Positions 34,825 to 42,225 of a DNA stretch of 64,000 nucleotides are shown here, piece by piece. How positions within the stretch are numbered: the first letter of the stretch is position 1; each line of letters begins with the position of its first letter. The stretch spans positions 1-64,000 of the forward strand of contig CAYVNW010000002.1 of assembly GCA_964452915.1 (NCBI GenBank). Reading direction: 5' to 3'. Source of the stretch: Colivivens sp964452915. GTDB lineage: Bacteria; Bacteroidota; Bacteroidia; Bacteroidales; Bacteroidaceae. The position numbers and the translations under genes were made by a program. Below the pieces are notes generated by a model. That model saw nothing but the letters and a program-made list of their open reading frames with translations, was not told where the DNA came from and searched no databases.

Positions 34825-35755
34825 AAGACTGCTGATATTGATTGTGGTCCTGGTTTTCACACAAATGTCGTTCGCTCAGGATGATGATTTTGGGTACGAA
34901 CTAAGTGTTGAAGGCGAGAAGAAGATTGCGAAGGGACTTAAATTGGAACTCTCGACAAGCATGCGCACGCAAGACGATGCCGAGCGTATGGACAGGTATG
35001 TCGTGGGAACCGGATTGTCGTATAAGTTCTACTCAAACCCTGAGAAAACCCTCAGTATTAAGGCAAACGCAGGTTTCGACTATCTGTGGACTAAGAAACT
35101 TAAGGAGACAGAGGTGAAATACTTTGAAGCAGATGATGATTTGGTCGAAAATGGCTATTTCAACGAAGGTGACAAAAAGGGATGGAATGTAACTGACTCA
35201 TATTGGCGTGACCGATACCGCGTGAATCTTGGTGTACAGCTGAATTATAGTTTCAACAAAAGGTGGTCTGTTTCACTGAAAGAGACATTCCGATACAGCC
35301 ATTATTGCAAAGCAACAGCTAACCGCACAAAGTGGAGATATGACGAATACAATAGCCCATTAAAAGATGACGGGTCAATAGACTGGCTGTTTTCAGAGTA
35401 CACATACGATGACAACACGTATGAAGGAGATGACAATGTGGATGAGAACGGGAATATTATAGGTAAGTATAAGAATACGGACAAGGTGACGAAAGGCGGA
35501 AAGGACCGGACAATCCTCTATTCACGGCTTACCGTTTCGTACGATATCAAAGGCTATCCTATAGACTTGTTTGCGACAGTTGATTATGGTTGTGGACAGA
35601 ACTACACTATAAATAAGTGGAAGTTCATAGGTGGCTATGATTATAAAATCAATAAGCATAATAAGCTTACACTATTTTACCGTTACAACACAGAGTCGGA
35701 CGATGATGAGGGAGGCGGACACTTGGTTGGTCTAGGATATAAATTTGAATTTTAA
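34817..35755 (+). CDS. DUF2490-type outer-membrane beta-barrel protein
   Basis: The start at ATG 34817 overlaps the DUF4956 stop by 8 nt and gives 312 residues with a signal peptide (MIRRLLILIVVLVFTQMSFAQ); longer readings overlap the membrane gene. The mature part is a run of amphipathic strands (GLKLELSTSMRT, VVGTGLSYKFY, YRVNLGVQLNYSFNKRWSVSLKETFRYSHY) ending in an aromatic residue (GLGYKFEF), as in outer-membrane barrels. Two strongly acidic loops (VKYFEADDDLVENG and YTYDDNTYEGDDNVDENG) could bind cations. It could be an outer-membrane exit or docking site in this operon. Confidence 0.8.
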   Translation: MIRRLLILIVVLVFTQMSFAQDDDFGYELSVEGEKKIAKGLKLELSTSMRTQDDAERMDRYVVGTGLSYKFYSNPEKTLSIKANAGFDYLWTKKLKETEVKYFEADDDLVENGYFNEGDKKGWNVTDSYWRDRYRVNLGVQLNYSFNKRWSVSLKETFRYSHYCKATANRTKWRYDEYNSPLKDDGSIDWLFSEYTYDDNTYEGDDNVDENGNIIGKYKNTDKVTKGGKDRTILYSRLTVSYDIKGYPIDLFATVDYGCGQNYTINKWKFIGGYDYKINKHNKLTLFYRYNTESDDDEGGGHLVGLGYKFEF

Positions 35756-35800
35756 GTGAATACACAATAATGAAGTAAAAACAATAAATACTTTCAGTAT

Positions 35801-36202
35801 ATGAAAAGACTTATTACGATGTCTATTGCTCTGGTTATGAGCATGGCTATGTTTGCTGATGGTGGAGATTACAGTCTGTATATCGCTGCTGAAACAACTA
35901 CAAGTCACAAATTGTCAACAATCCAGAAACTCACATTCGAGAACGGAAATGTTGTGGTCAACCTTAAGGATGGAACTAAAGAATCTACTGCCATTAGTGC
36001 TGTAAGTAAGATGTACTTCGGTACTACGACGTATGTTATACAGGACGTTAATAAAGACGGTCTGGTAGATACTCAAGATGTTCTTGCAGTGTATGCCGGT
36101 ATGGAATCGGGCGAGACTGACGGACTTGATGTAAACGAGGATGGTAATGTAGATACACAGGATGTACTGAACATCTATGATTACATGCAAAATGATAATT
36201 AA
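35801..36202 (+). CDS. Small secreted dockerin-domain protein
   Basis: The 133-residue product has a signal peptide (MKRLITMSIALVMSMAMFA), a short beta module (about 22-75, KLSTIQKLTFENGNVVVNLKDGT) and a C-terminal type I dockerin. Two calcium-binding loops are visible: DVNKDGLVDTQD (about 84-95) and DVNEDGNVDTQD (about 110-121), each followed by a short helix. Both loops keep Asp/Asn at the calcium positions. Dockerins bind cohesins to assemble surface complexes. A possible cohesin-like protein lies at 12 kb, but no scaffoldin is seen. It is the fourth gene of the VTC operon. Confidence 0.85.
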   Translation: MKRLITMSIALVMSMAMFADGGDYSLYIAAETTTSHKLSTIQKLTFENGNVVVNLKDGTKESTAISAVSKMYFGTTTYVIQDVNKDGLVDTQDVLAVYAGMESGETDGLDVNEDGNVDTQDVLNIYDYMQNDN

Positions 36203-36235
36203 TAGCAGGAGTCAGGCCACAAATACTTATATGAT

Positions 36236-37516
36236 ATGAACAAGAAAATTGCATGTCTAATCTGCATGCTTGGCATCTTTATGTCGGCGCATGCTCAAAT
36301 ATATGTTTGTGACAACTTCTCATATGAGACATACGATGCGGCTACTGTCGGTGATATTACATTTTCGTCCGATGGTTCAACTGTAAATATCGGGGGTGAA
36401 CAATATGATGTGGATGACATTGACAGCATTACTTTCACGGAACCGGAATTTCCTGCGGTCGATATTGTATACAACGGGAGTACCGCAACGGTTACAATCC
36501 CGTCGAGTGTGAGCGGAGTGACTTGTTCAAGCGGTACGAGTCCAAATGTTGTCCTAACTTCAACTAATACGACTACAGAATACTTGTATCGCGTGTCCGG
36601 CAGTTCTTCCAATGGCTCACTTACAATTAACGGTGAGTATAAACTGTCGTTGATGTTGGCTGGCGTACAGCTTACAAGTAGCACAGGAGCCGCAATCGAC
36701 ATTGAATGCGGCAAACGTATAGATGTTCTTCTCAAAGATGGCACGACCAACACGCTGGCGGATTATGCCGGTGGCACTCAAAAGGCTGCGTTCTACACTA
36801 AAGGGCATGCAGAATTTAAGGGCGGAGGAACGCTAAATGTCACTGGCAATGCAAAGCATGCAATTTGTGCAAAAGAATACCTCACTATTAAGGCATCGGT
36901 TGGAACGATCAACATCCTGGGAGCACAGAATGATGGCATTCATTGTGGTGAAGGAAAAGCTGGTGACGAGGATAATTACTTCCAGATGAATGGTGGCACA
37001 CTCAATATCTCCGGATGTGGAAGCGACTGTATCGATTCCGATGATTATGGTTGTATTAAGATTAAAGGCGGCAACCTGACTATGACAATGAAACAGGCGG
37101 ATGGTGCCGGACTAAAGGCCGACAGTATATTGACTATAAATGGAGGGTCAATTAGTTTTGATGTTACAGGAGCCGAATCTGAGGCTATCCGTTGTTCATA
37201 TAATGCGTATTTTAATGGTGGAACTATAACAGGAAATGTGACTGGTAATGGAGCAAGAGGCATAAGAGGCAAGAGAGTCACCAAGGTGACTGGTACTGTG
37301 CTGAGAGGCGGCAACTTGTATTTCAATGGGACAAATGTTACGCTTACTGCAAGCGGTGGAACATATGATGGCACAAAATGCTTCGGAATAAAAGCGGACA
37401 ATATCCTGACCCAGACAGCTGGAACTATAACAGTGACAGTTTCAAACAGTGCCATAGGTATAAAAGGTGGAACCGAAAATTGGAATGGTGGAACTCATAA
37501 TGTGATAGAGAACTGA
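36236..37516 (+). CDS. Secreted carbohydrate-binding-domain (DUF4353) beta-helix protein
   Basis: The 426-residue product has a signal peptide (MNKKIACLICMLGIFMSAHAQ). A short module similar to the start of the neighbouring dockerin protein follows (about 25-70, ATVGDITFSSDGSTVNI). About 300 residues of repeated short strands rich in Gly, Asn and Thr come next (HAICAKEYLTIKASVG, NGGTLNISGCGSDCIDSDD, GAGLKADSILTINGGSISFDV). This matches the DUF4353 carbohydrate-binding repeat, probably a right-handed beta-helix. Such proteins often accompany VTC/DUF4956 and CotH-type genes in other phyla; no CotH is present here. It is the last gene before the terminator at 37538. Confidence 0.82.
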   Translation: MNKKIACLICMLGIFMSAHAQIYVCDNFSYETYDAATVGDITFSSDGSTVNIGGEQYDVDDIDSITFTEPEFPAVDIVYNGSTATVTIPSSVSGVTCSSGTSPNVVLTSTNTTTEYLYRVSGSSSNGSLTINGEYKLSLMLAGVQLTSSTGAAIDIECGKRIDVLLKDGTTNTLADYAGGTQKAAFYTKGHAEFKGGGTLNVTGNAKHAICAKEYLTIKASVGTINILGAQNDGIHCGEGKAGDEDNYFQMNGGTLNISGCGSDCIDSDDYGCIKIKGGNLTMTMKQADGAGLKADSILTINGGSISFDVTGAESEAIRCSYNAYFNGGTITGNVTGNGARGIRGKRVTKVTGTVLRGGNLYFNGTNVTLTASGGTYDGTKCFGIKADNILTQTAGTITVTVSNSAIGIKGGTENWNGGTHNVIEN

Positions 37517-37537
37517 GAAATATAAATGTATAATGTG

Positions 37538-37577
37538 CAGGCTGTTTTGTTTTCAATACGATAACAGCCTGTTTCTT
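37538..37577 (+). terminator. Terminator of the VTC operon
   Basis: CAGGCTGTT (37538-37546) and AACAGCCTG (37563-37571) form a 9-bp perfect stem, followed by TTTCTT. Confidence 0.75.
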
Positions 37578-37600
37578 AACTTATAAACAATAAGTATCGA

Positions 37601-38311
37601 ATGCCAAAATTTAAAAGAATACTGCTTAAGTTAAGCGGGGAAAGCCTTATGGGGCAGCAAAAATACGGAATTGACGTACAGAGACTAAATGATTATGCAA
37701 CGCAAATCAAAGAAGTACACGACATGGGAGTACAAATAGGGATTGTTATCGGTGGCGGAAACATCTTTCGTGGACTCAGCGGTGCCAGCAAAGGTTTTGA
37801 TCGCGTGAAGGGTGACCAGATGGGAATGTGTGCTACTGTAATCAACTCTCTTGCATTGAGCAGTGCCCTTGGGGCTATCGGATGTAAAAGCTGTGTACTT
37901 ACGGCAATACGTATGGAACCTATAGGCGAGTTTTATACAAAGTGGAAAGCTATAGAAGCAATGGAGAATGGCGAGGTCGCTATCTTCTCTGCCGGAACAG
38001 GCAATCCTTATTTCACAACTGACACAGGGAGCAGTTTACGTGCAATTGAAATAGAGGCTGATATAATGCTGAAGGGCACGCGTGTTGATGGAGTCTATAC
38101 AGCAGACCCGGAGAAGGACCAGACTGCCAAGAAGTTTACTGAAATAACATATGACGAGATATACAATAGGAATTTACGTGTAATGGATCTCACTGCAACA
38201 ACAATGTGTAAGGAAAATGGCTTGCCAATATATGTATTCAATATGGATATTATGGGTAATCTCAAGAAAGTAATGGACGGTGAGAACATTGGCACATTAG
38301 TACATAATTAA
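37601..38311 (+). CDS. pyrH: UMP kinase
   Basis: The enzyme phosphorylates UMP to UDP with ATP, an essential pyrimidine step. The 236-residue product fits the bacterial hexameric UMP kinase: KLSGESLMG, IGIVIGGGNIFRG, MGMCATVINSLAL, FSAGTGNPYFTTDTG and DGVYTADPEKD. It is followed 18 nt later by metG, so the two probably share a transcript. A promoter between the preceding terminator and the ATG was not clearly seen. Confidence 0.97.
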   Translation: MPKFKRILLKLSGESLMGQQKYGIDVQRLNDYATQIKEVHDMGVQIGIVIGGGNIFRGLSGASKGFDRVKGDQMGMCATVINSLALSSALGAIGCKSCVLTAIRMEPIGEFYTKWKAIEAMENGEVAIFSAGTGNPYFTTDTGSSLRAIEIEADIMLKGTRVDGVYTADPEKDQTAKKFTEITYDEIYNRNLRVMDLTATTMCKENGLPIYVFNMDIMGNLKKVMDGENIGTLVHN

Positions 38312-38329
38312 TATTTAAACAAAAAGAAC

Positions 38330-40387
38330 ATGAAGCAATATAAAAGAACACTTGTGACGTCTGCGCTCCCTTATGCAAATGGCCCAGTGCATATCGGACA
38401 CCTTGCCGGTGTGTATGTACCGGCAGATATTTATGTACGTTATCTTAGGTTGCGTGGACGTGATGTCCTATTTGTGGGTGGAAGTGATGAACATGGAGTA
38501 CCGGTAACAATACGCGCTCGCAAAGAAGGATGTACTCCTCAAGATGTTGTAGACCGTTACCACAACATCATAAAGAAGTCGTTTGAGAACTTCGGAATAT
38601 CATTCGATATTTATTCCCGTACTACTTCTAAAATACATAATAAGTTTGCGTCCGATTTTTTCCGCAAACTTTATGACGACGGAAAATTTGTGGAGATAGA
38701 AAGTGACCAATTCTACGATGAAGAAGAACAGCAGTTTCTGACCGACCGTAATATAAAAGGCGAATGTCCGCATTGCCACTATATGGAAGCCTATGGTGAT
38801 GAATGTGACAAATGTGGTTCTATGCTTTCGCCAGACGAACTTATCAATCCATACAATGCTGCTACCGGCCATCCGTTGGTAAAGCGCCACACTAAACATT
38901 GGTATTTGCCTCTCGACCAATACCAACCGTGGCTGGAAAAATGGATTCTGCAAGACCATAAAGAATGGAGACCTAACGTGTATGGACAGTGCAAGAGCTG
39001 GCTCGACGGTGGACTCAAACCACGTGCTGTGACTCGTGACCTTAATTGGGGCATACCTGTTCCAATTGAAGGGGCTGAGGGTAAAGTGCTGTACGTATGG
39101 TTCGACGCACCTATAGGTTACATCAGTAATACAAAGGAACTTTGTGACGCTCATCCGGAGAAATATGGTACATGGCAACAATGGTGGCAGGACGAGGATA
39201 GCCGACTTATCCATTTCATAGGAAAAGATAACATCGTGTTCCACTGCATCGTATTCCCGTCGATGCTAAAGGCTCATGGAGATTATATATTGCCGGACAA
39301 TGTTCCTGCGAATGAATTCCTGAATCTTGAAGGTAATAAAATCTCAACATCCAAAAATTATGCAGTTTGGCTTAATGAGTACCTTGAGGAAATGCCGAAT
39401 CGTCAAGATGAATTACGTTACGTGCTTACGGCAAACGCTCCGGAGACAAAAGATAATGACTTTACTTGGAGTGATTTTCAAGCTCGTTGCAACAATGAGC
39501 TTGTAGCTGTTTACGGTAATTTCGTGAATAGGGCATTGCAACTTACACAGAAATATTACAATGGCATTGTTCCTGAGTGTGGAGAGCTGACTGATATTGA
39601 TAAAGCTACTTTGGCCGAATTCACACAAGTAAAGGATAAGGTGGAAACCTTGCTTGAGGACTTTAAGTTCCGTGACGCACAAAAGGAGGCAATGAACTTG
39701 GCACGTATCGGCAATAAGTATATTGCGGATGAAGAACCATGGAAGGTCATAAAGACTGATCCGGAGCGTGTTAAGACGATCATTTATATCTCACTACAGC
39801 TGACGGCTAATCTTTCTATCGTGTTCGAACCGTTCTTGCCGTTCTCATCTGCACGCTTGCGTGATATGTTGGCTATCGACAAATTCAGTTGGGACGATCT
39901 TGGTACTGATGAAATTTTGCCATCCGGCAAGCAACTGAATAAACCGTCACTACTCTTCTCTAAAATTGAAGATGACGTGATAAAGTTTCAGACGGACAAA
40001 TTGGCTGCAACAATTAAGGCAAACGAAGCAATGAACGCAAAGGCCAAACCTGTTAAGGAAACAGTTACAATTGATGACTTTGCCAAACTTGACATACGTG
40101 TTGGTACAGTACTCGAATGTGAGAAGGTTCCTAAGATGAAAAAGTTGCTTAAGTTCCTTATTGATGACGGACTTGAAAAACGTACTATCGTATCGGGTAT
40201 TGCACAATGGTATGAGCCTGAGCAATTGAAAGGAAAACAGGTGTTGTTTATCGCTAATCTTGCGCCGCGACAGTTCAAGAACGGACTGGTGAGCGAAGGA
40301 ATGATTCTTAGTGCGGAAAACTACGACGGAATTATTAGTGTCACGACTGTTGAACATGAGGTAAAGTCTGGTAGCCAGGTAAGTTGA
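38330..40387 (+). CDS. metG: Methionyl-tRNA synthetase
   Basis: The 685-residue class I synthetase has the HIGH-type motif in ANGPVHIGHLAGVYVPADIY, a zinc knuckle with CPHC and CDKCG (about 147-164), and the KMSKS equivalent KISTS in LEGNKISTSKNYAVW. A C-terminal tRNA-binding domain (about 580-685, FAKLDIRVGTVLECEKVPKMKKLLKF) aids tRNA capture and dimerisation. Length and order are normal for the long form of the enzyme. It lies directly after pyrH. Confidence 0.98.
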   Translation: MKQYKRTLVTSALPYANGPVHIGHLAGVYVPADIYVRYLRLRGRDVLFVGGSDEHGVPVTIRARKEGCTPQDVVDRYHNIIKKSFENFGISFDIYSRTTSKIHNKFASDFFRKLYDDGKFVEIESDQFYDEEEQQFLTDRNIKGECPHCHYMEAYGDECDKCGSMLSPDELINPYNAATGHPLVKRHTKHWYLPLDQYQPWLEKWILQDHKEWRPNVYGQCKSWLDGGLKPRAVTRDLNWGIPVPIEGAEGKVLYVWFDAPIGYISNTKELCDAHPEKYGTWQQWWQDEDSRLIHFIGKDNIVFHCIVFPSMLKAHGDYILPDNVPANEFLNLEGNKISTSKNYAVWLNEYLEEMPNRQDELRYVLTANAPETKDNDFTWSDFQARCNNELVAVYGNFVNRALQLTQKYYNGIVPECGELTDIDKATLAEFTQVKDKVETLLEDFKFRDAQKEAMNLARIGNKYIADEEPWKVIKTDPERVKTIIYISLQLTANLSIVFEPFLPFSSARLRDMLAIDKFSWDDLGTDEILPSGKQLNKPSLLFSKIEDDVIKFQTDKLAATIKANEAMNAKAKPVKETVTIDDFAKLDIRVGTVLECEKVPKMKKLLKFLIDDGLEKRTIVSGIAQWYEPEQLKGKQVLFIANLAPRQFKNGLVSEGMILSAENYDGIISVTTVEHEVKSGSQVS

Positions 40388-40429
40388 CCTTAATCACTAA
40401 TCAAAAAGTTCAATATAATTTAAGCGTGT

Positions 40430-40462
40430 GGTGTGTCATTCTGTTTAATAGAGTGGCACACC
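40430..40462 (+). terminator. Probable terminator after metG
   Basis: GGTGTGTCATTC and GAGTGGCACACC pair over about 12 positions (two G-U pairs) around a 9-nt loop. The downstream run is AT-rich rather than pure T, so efficiency is uncertain. Confidence 0.55.
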
Positions 40463-40516
40463 TTATTATATATAGTCCCCTGATCCCCCTCTCCTTATAA
40501 AAAAGAATCGAACCGC

Positions 40517-40546
40517 TTGCTGTATTCATTTATTTTCGTACCTTTG
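40517..40546 (+). promoter_or_regulatory. Promoter of the thioesterase-dprA operon
   Basis: TTG at 40517-40519, a 19-nt spacer and TACCTTTG at 40539-40546 match the consensus. Transcription would start near 40553, which rules out the upstream in-frame start at 40517 and supports ATG 40571 for the thioesterase. Confidence 0.75.
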
Positions 40547-40570
40547 TTGTCTGATAATAGGAAAACAATT

Positions 40571-40948
40571 ATGAGAGATTACGTACATGAAATTACAATG
40601 AAGGTTAGAGACTATGAGTGTGACCTTCAAGGAATTGTAAACAATGCCAATTACCAACATTATCTTGAGCATGCCCGACACGAATTTCTGCTGTCACGAG
40701 GCATTAGCTTTGCCAAACTTCATGAAGAAGGTATTGACGCGGTAGTTTCTGGCATCACAATGAGGTTTAAGTGTCCACTTAAAAGTGGCGATGAGTTTGT
40801 GGTAAAGACTGGATATGTACATGATAGATTCAAATATATTTTTCAGCAGGATATTTACAGAAAATCGGATATGAAACTTTCTGTTAAAGGTGATGTCGAT
40901 ACAGTTTGTGTAGTGAATGGCAAACTGAGTGAAATAGACATTCTTTGA
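40571..40948 (+). CDS. Hotdog-fold acyl-CoA thioesterase
   Basis: The 125-residue protein is of the 4-hydroxybenzoyl-CoA thioesterase/YbgC type: MKVRDYECDLQGIVNNANYQHYLEHARHEFLL carries the Asp-containing active loop (YECDLQGIVNNANYQ) and the following long helix. It hydrolyses acyl thioesters; the acyl group is unknown. The start at 40571 is set by the promoter position. Its stop lies two bases before the dprA ATG, so translation may be coupled, though a functional link with DNA uptake is not obvious. Confidence 0.88.
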   Translation: MRDYVHEITMKVRDYECDLQGIVNNANYQHYLEHARHEFLLSRGISFAKLHEEGIDAVVSGITMRFKCPLKSGDEFVVKTGYVHDRFKYIFQQDIYRKSDMKLSVKGDVDTVCVVNGKLSEIDIL

Positions 40949-40950
40949 GC

Positions 40951-42069
40951 ATGAATGAGAAAGAAATCATATGTTCCATAGCACTCTCACACATCCCGCA
41001 TATTGGTCCGATAGTAGGAAAGCGGTTGTATGAGCAAGCTGGTTCTGCATCTGCCCTGTTTGATAATATAAACAACTTAAACGATATCGTGCCTGATGCC
41101 AGTGTTCGGTTGAAGGAATTGCTGTCTAATCGTGATGAGGCTCTAAAGATTGCAGAACAAGAGATGGCGTTTATCGGGAAAAATCATATAAAAGCTCTTT
41201 GTATGAACGAACCGGCATATCCCTGGCGACTTATCGAATGTAGTGATGCGCCTTTGATCCTCTTCTATTGTGGTAATGCCGACTTGAACAGGAAGCACGT
41301 AATAAGCATGATTGGTACGCGCCGGTGTACACAGTATGGTAAGGACATTTGCCGTACATTTGTTTCCGACTTAAAAAGACGTGACCCGGATATATTGATT
41401 GTCAGTGGACTTGCTTATGGCATTGACATACATTCGCATAGGGCGGCATTGCAGGAAGGCATGGCAACGGTCGGAGTACTTGCTCATGGCTTAGACCGAA
41501 TCTATCCTGCACTGCACCGTACGACTGCCAAGCAAATGGTACAAAACGGCGGATTGTTGACGGAGTACCTTAGCGGTACAAACCCAGATAAGGCAAATTT
41601 CGTTCGGCGTAATCGTATAGTTGCCGGATTGGCTGATGCCACGATAATTGTTGAGAGTGCCGATCATGGTGGTTCCTTGATCACAGCTGAATTGGCTTCA
41701 TCATACGATCGTGAAGTCTTTGCGTTCCCTGGCAGAATCGACGATGAGTTCAGCGAGGGTTGTAACAAACTTATAAGCCGGCAGAAAGCATCAATGGTGT
41801 TGTCGGCTGCCGAGTTTCTCGATGCAATGGGATGGAGCAACGGAGAACAGAGTGAATCCCATGATACACAGCAAGAGTTGTTTCCAGAGTTGTCGCCTGA
41901 GGAAGAAAAGATTGTCGGGGCACTGAAGGGGTGCGATAGTAAACAGATAAATCAGATTATTATTGAGACCGGATTAAGTTTTAGTATTGTAAGTAGCAGT
42001 CTGTATGAATTGGAATACAAGGGTATTGTAATGCTTTTAGGTGGAGCCAGATACAAGTTGCTGAGGTGA
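40951..42069 (+). CDS. dprA: DNA-processing protein DprA
   Basis: DprA loads RecA on incoming single-stranded DNA during natural transformation. The 372-residue product starts at ATG 40951, preferred over an upstream TTG. It has an N-terminal SAM-like helical region, the Rossmann core with SGLAYGIDIHSHRAAL, RRNRIVAGLADATIIVESADHGGSLITAELA and FAFPG, and a C-terminal winged-helix domain (about 310-370). A comM homologue elsewhere in the window is a second gene of the transformation type, although many non-transforming bacteria also carry both. Confidence 0.95.
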   Translation: MNEKEIICSIALSHIPHIGPIVGKRLYEQAGSASALFDNINNLNDIVPDASVRLKELLSNRDEALKIAEQEMAFIGKNHIKALCMNEPAYPWRLIECSDAPLILFYCGNADLNRKHVISMIGTRRCTQYGKDICRTFVSDLKRRDPDILIVSGLAYGIDIHSHRAALQEGMATVGVLAHGLDRIYPALHRTTAKQMVQNGGLLTEYLSGTNPDKANFVRRNRIVAGLADATIIVESADHGGSLITAELASSYDREVFAFPGRIDDEFSEGCNKLISRQKASMVLSAAEFLDAMGWSNGEQSESHDTQQELFPELSPEEEKIVGALKGCDSKQINQIIIETGLSFSIVSSSLYELEYKGIVMLLGGARYKLLR

Positions 42070-42225
42070 CATGTGGCAAGCCGGTTTTGCGTATTTGCCA
42101 TGCCAATTGCATGAAAAACAATTAATATATCCAAAGAATAACAAAGAAAAACCCTTCCCGAAGGTCGGATTTCGGATTTTATATGTATTTTTGCATAAAT
42201 ATATAATTATTCGAACAAAGAGGTT

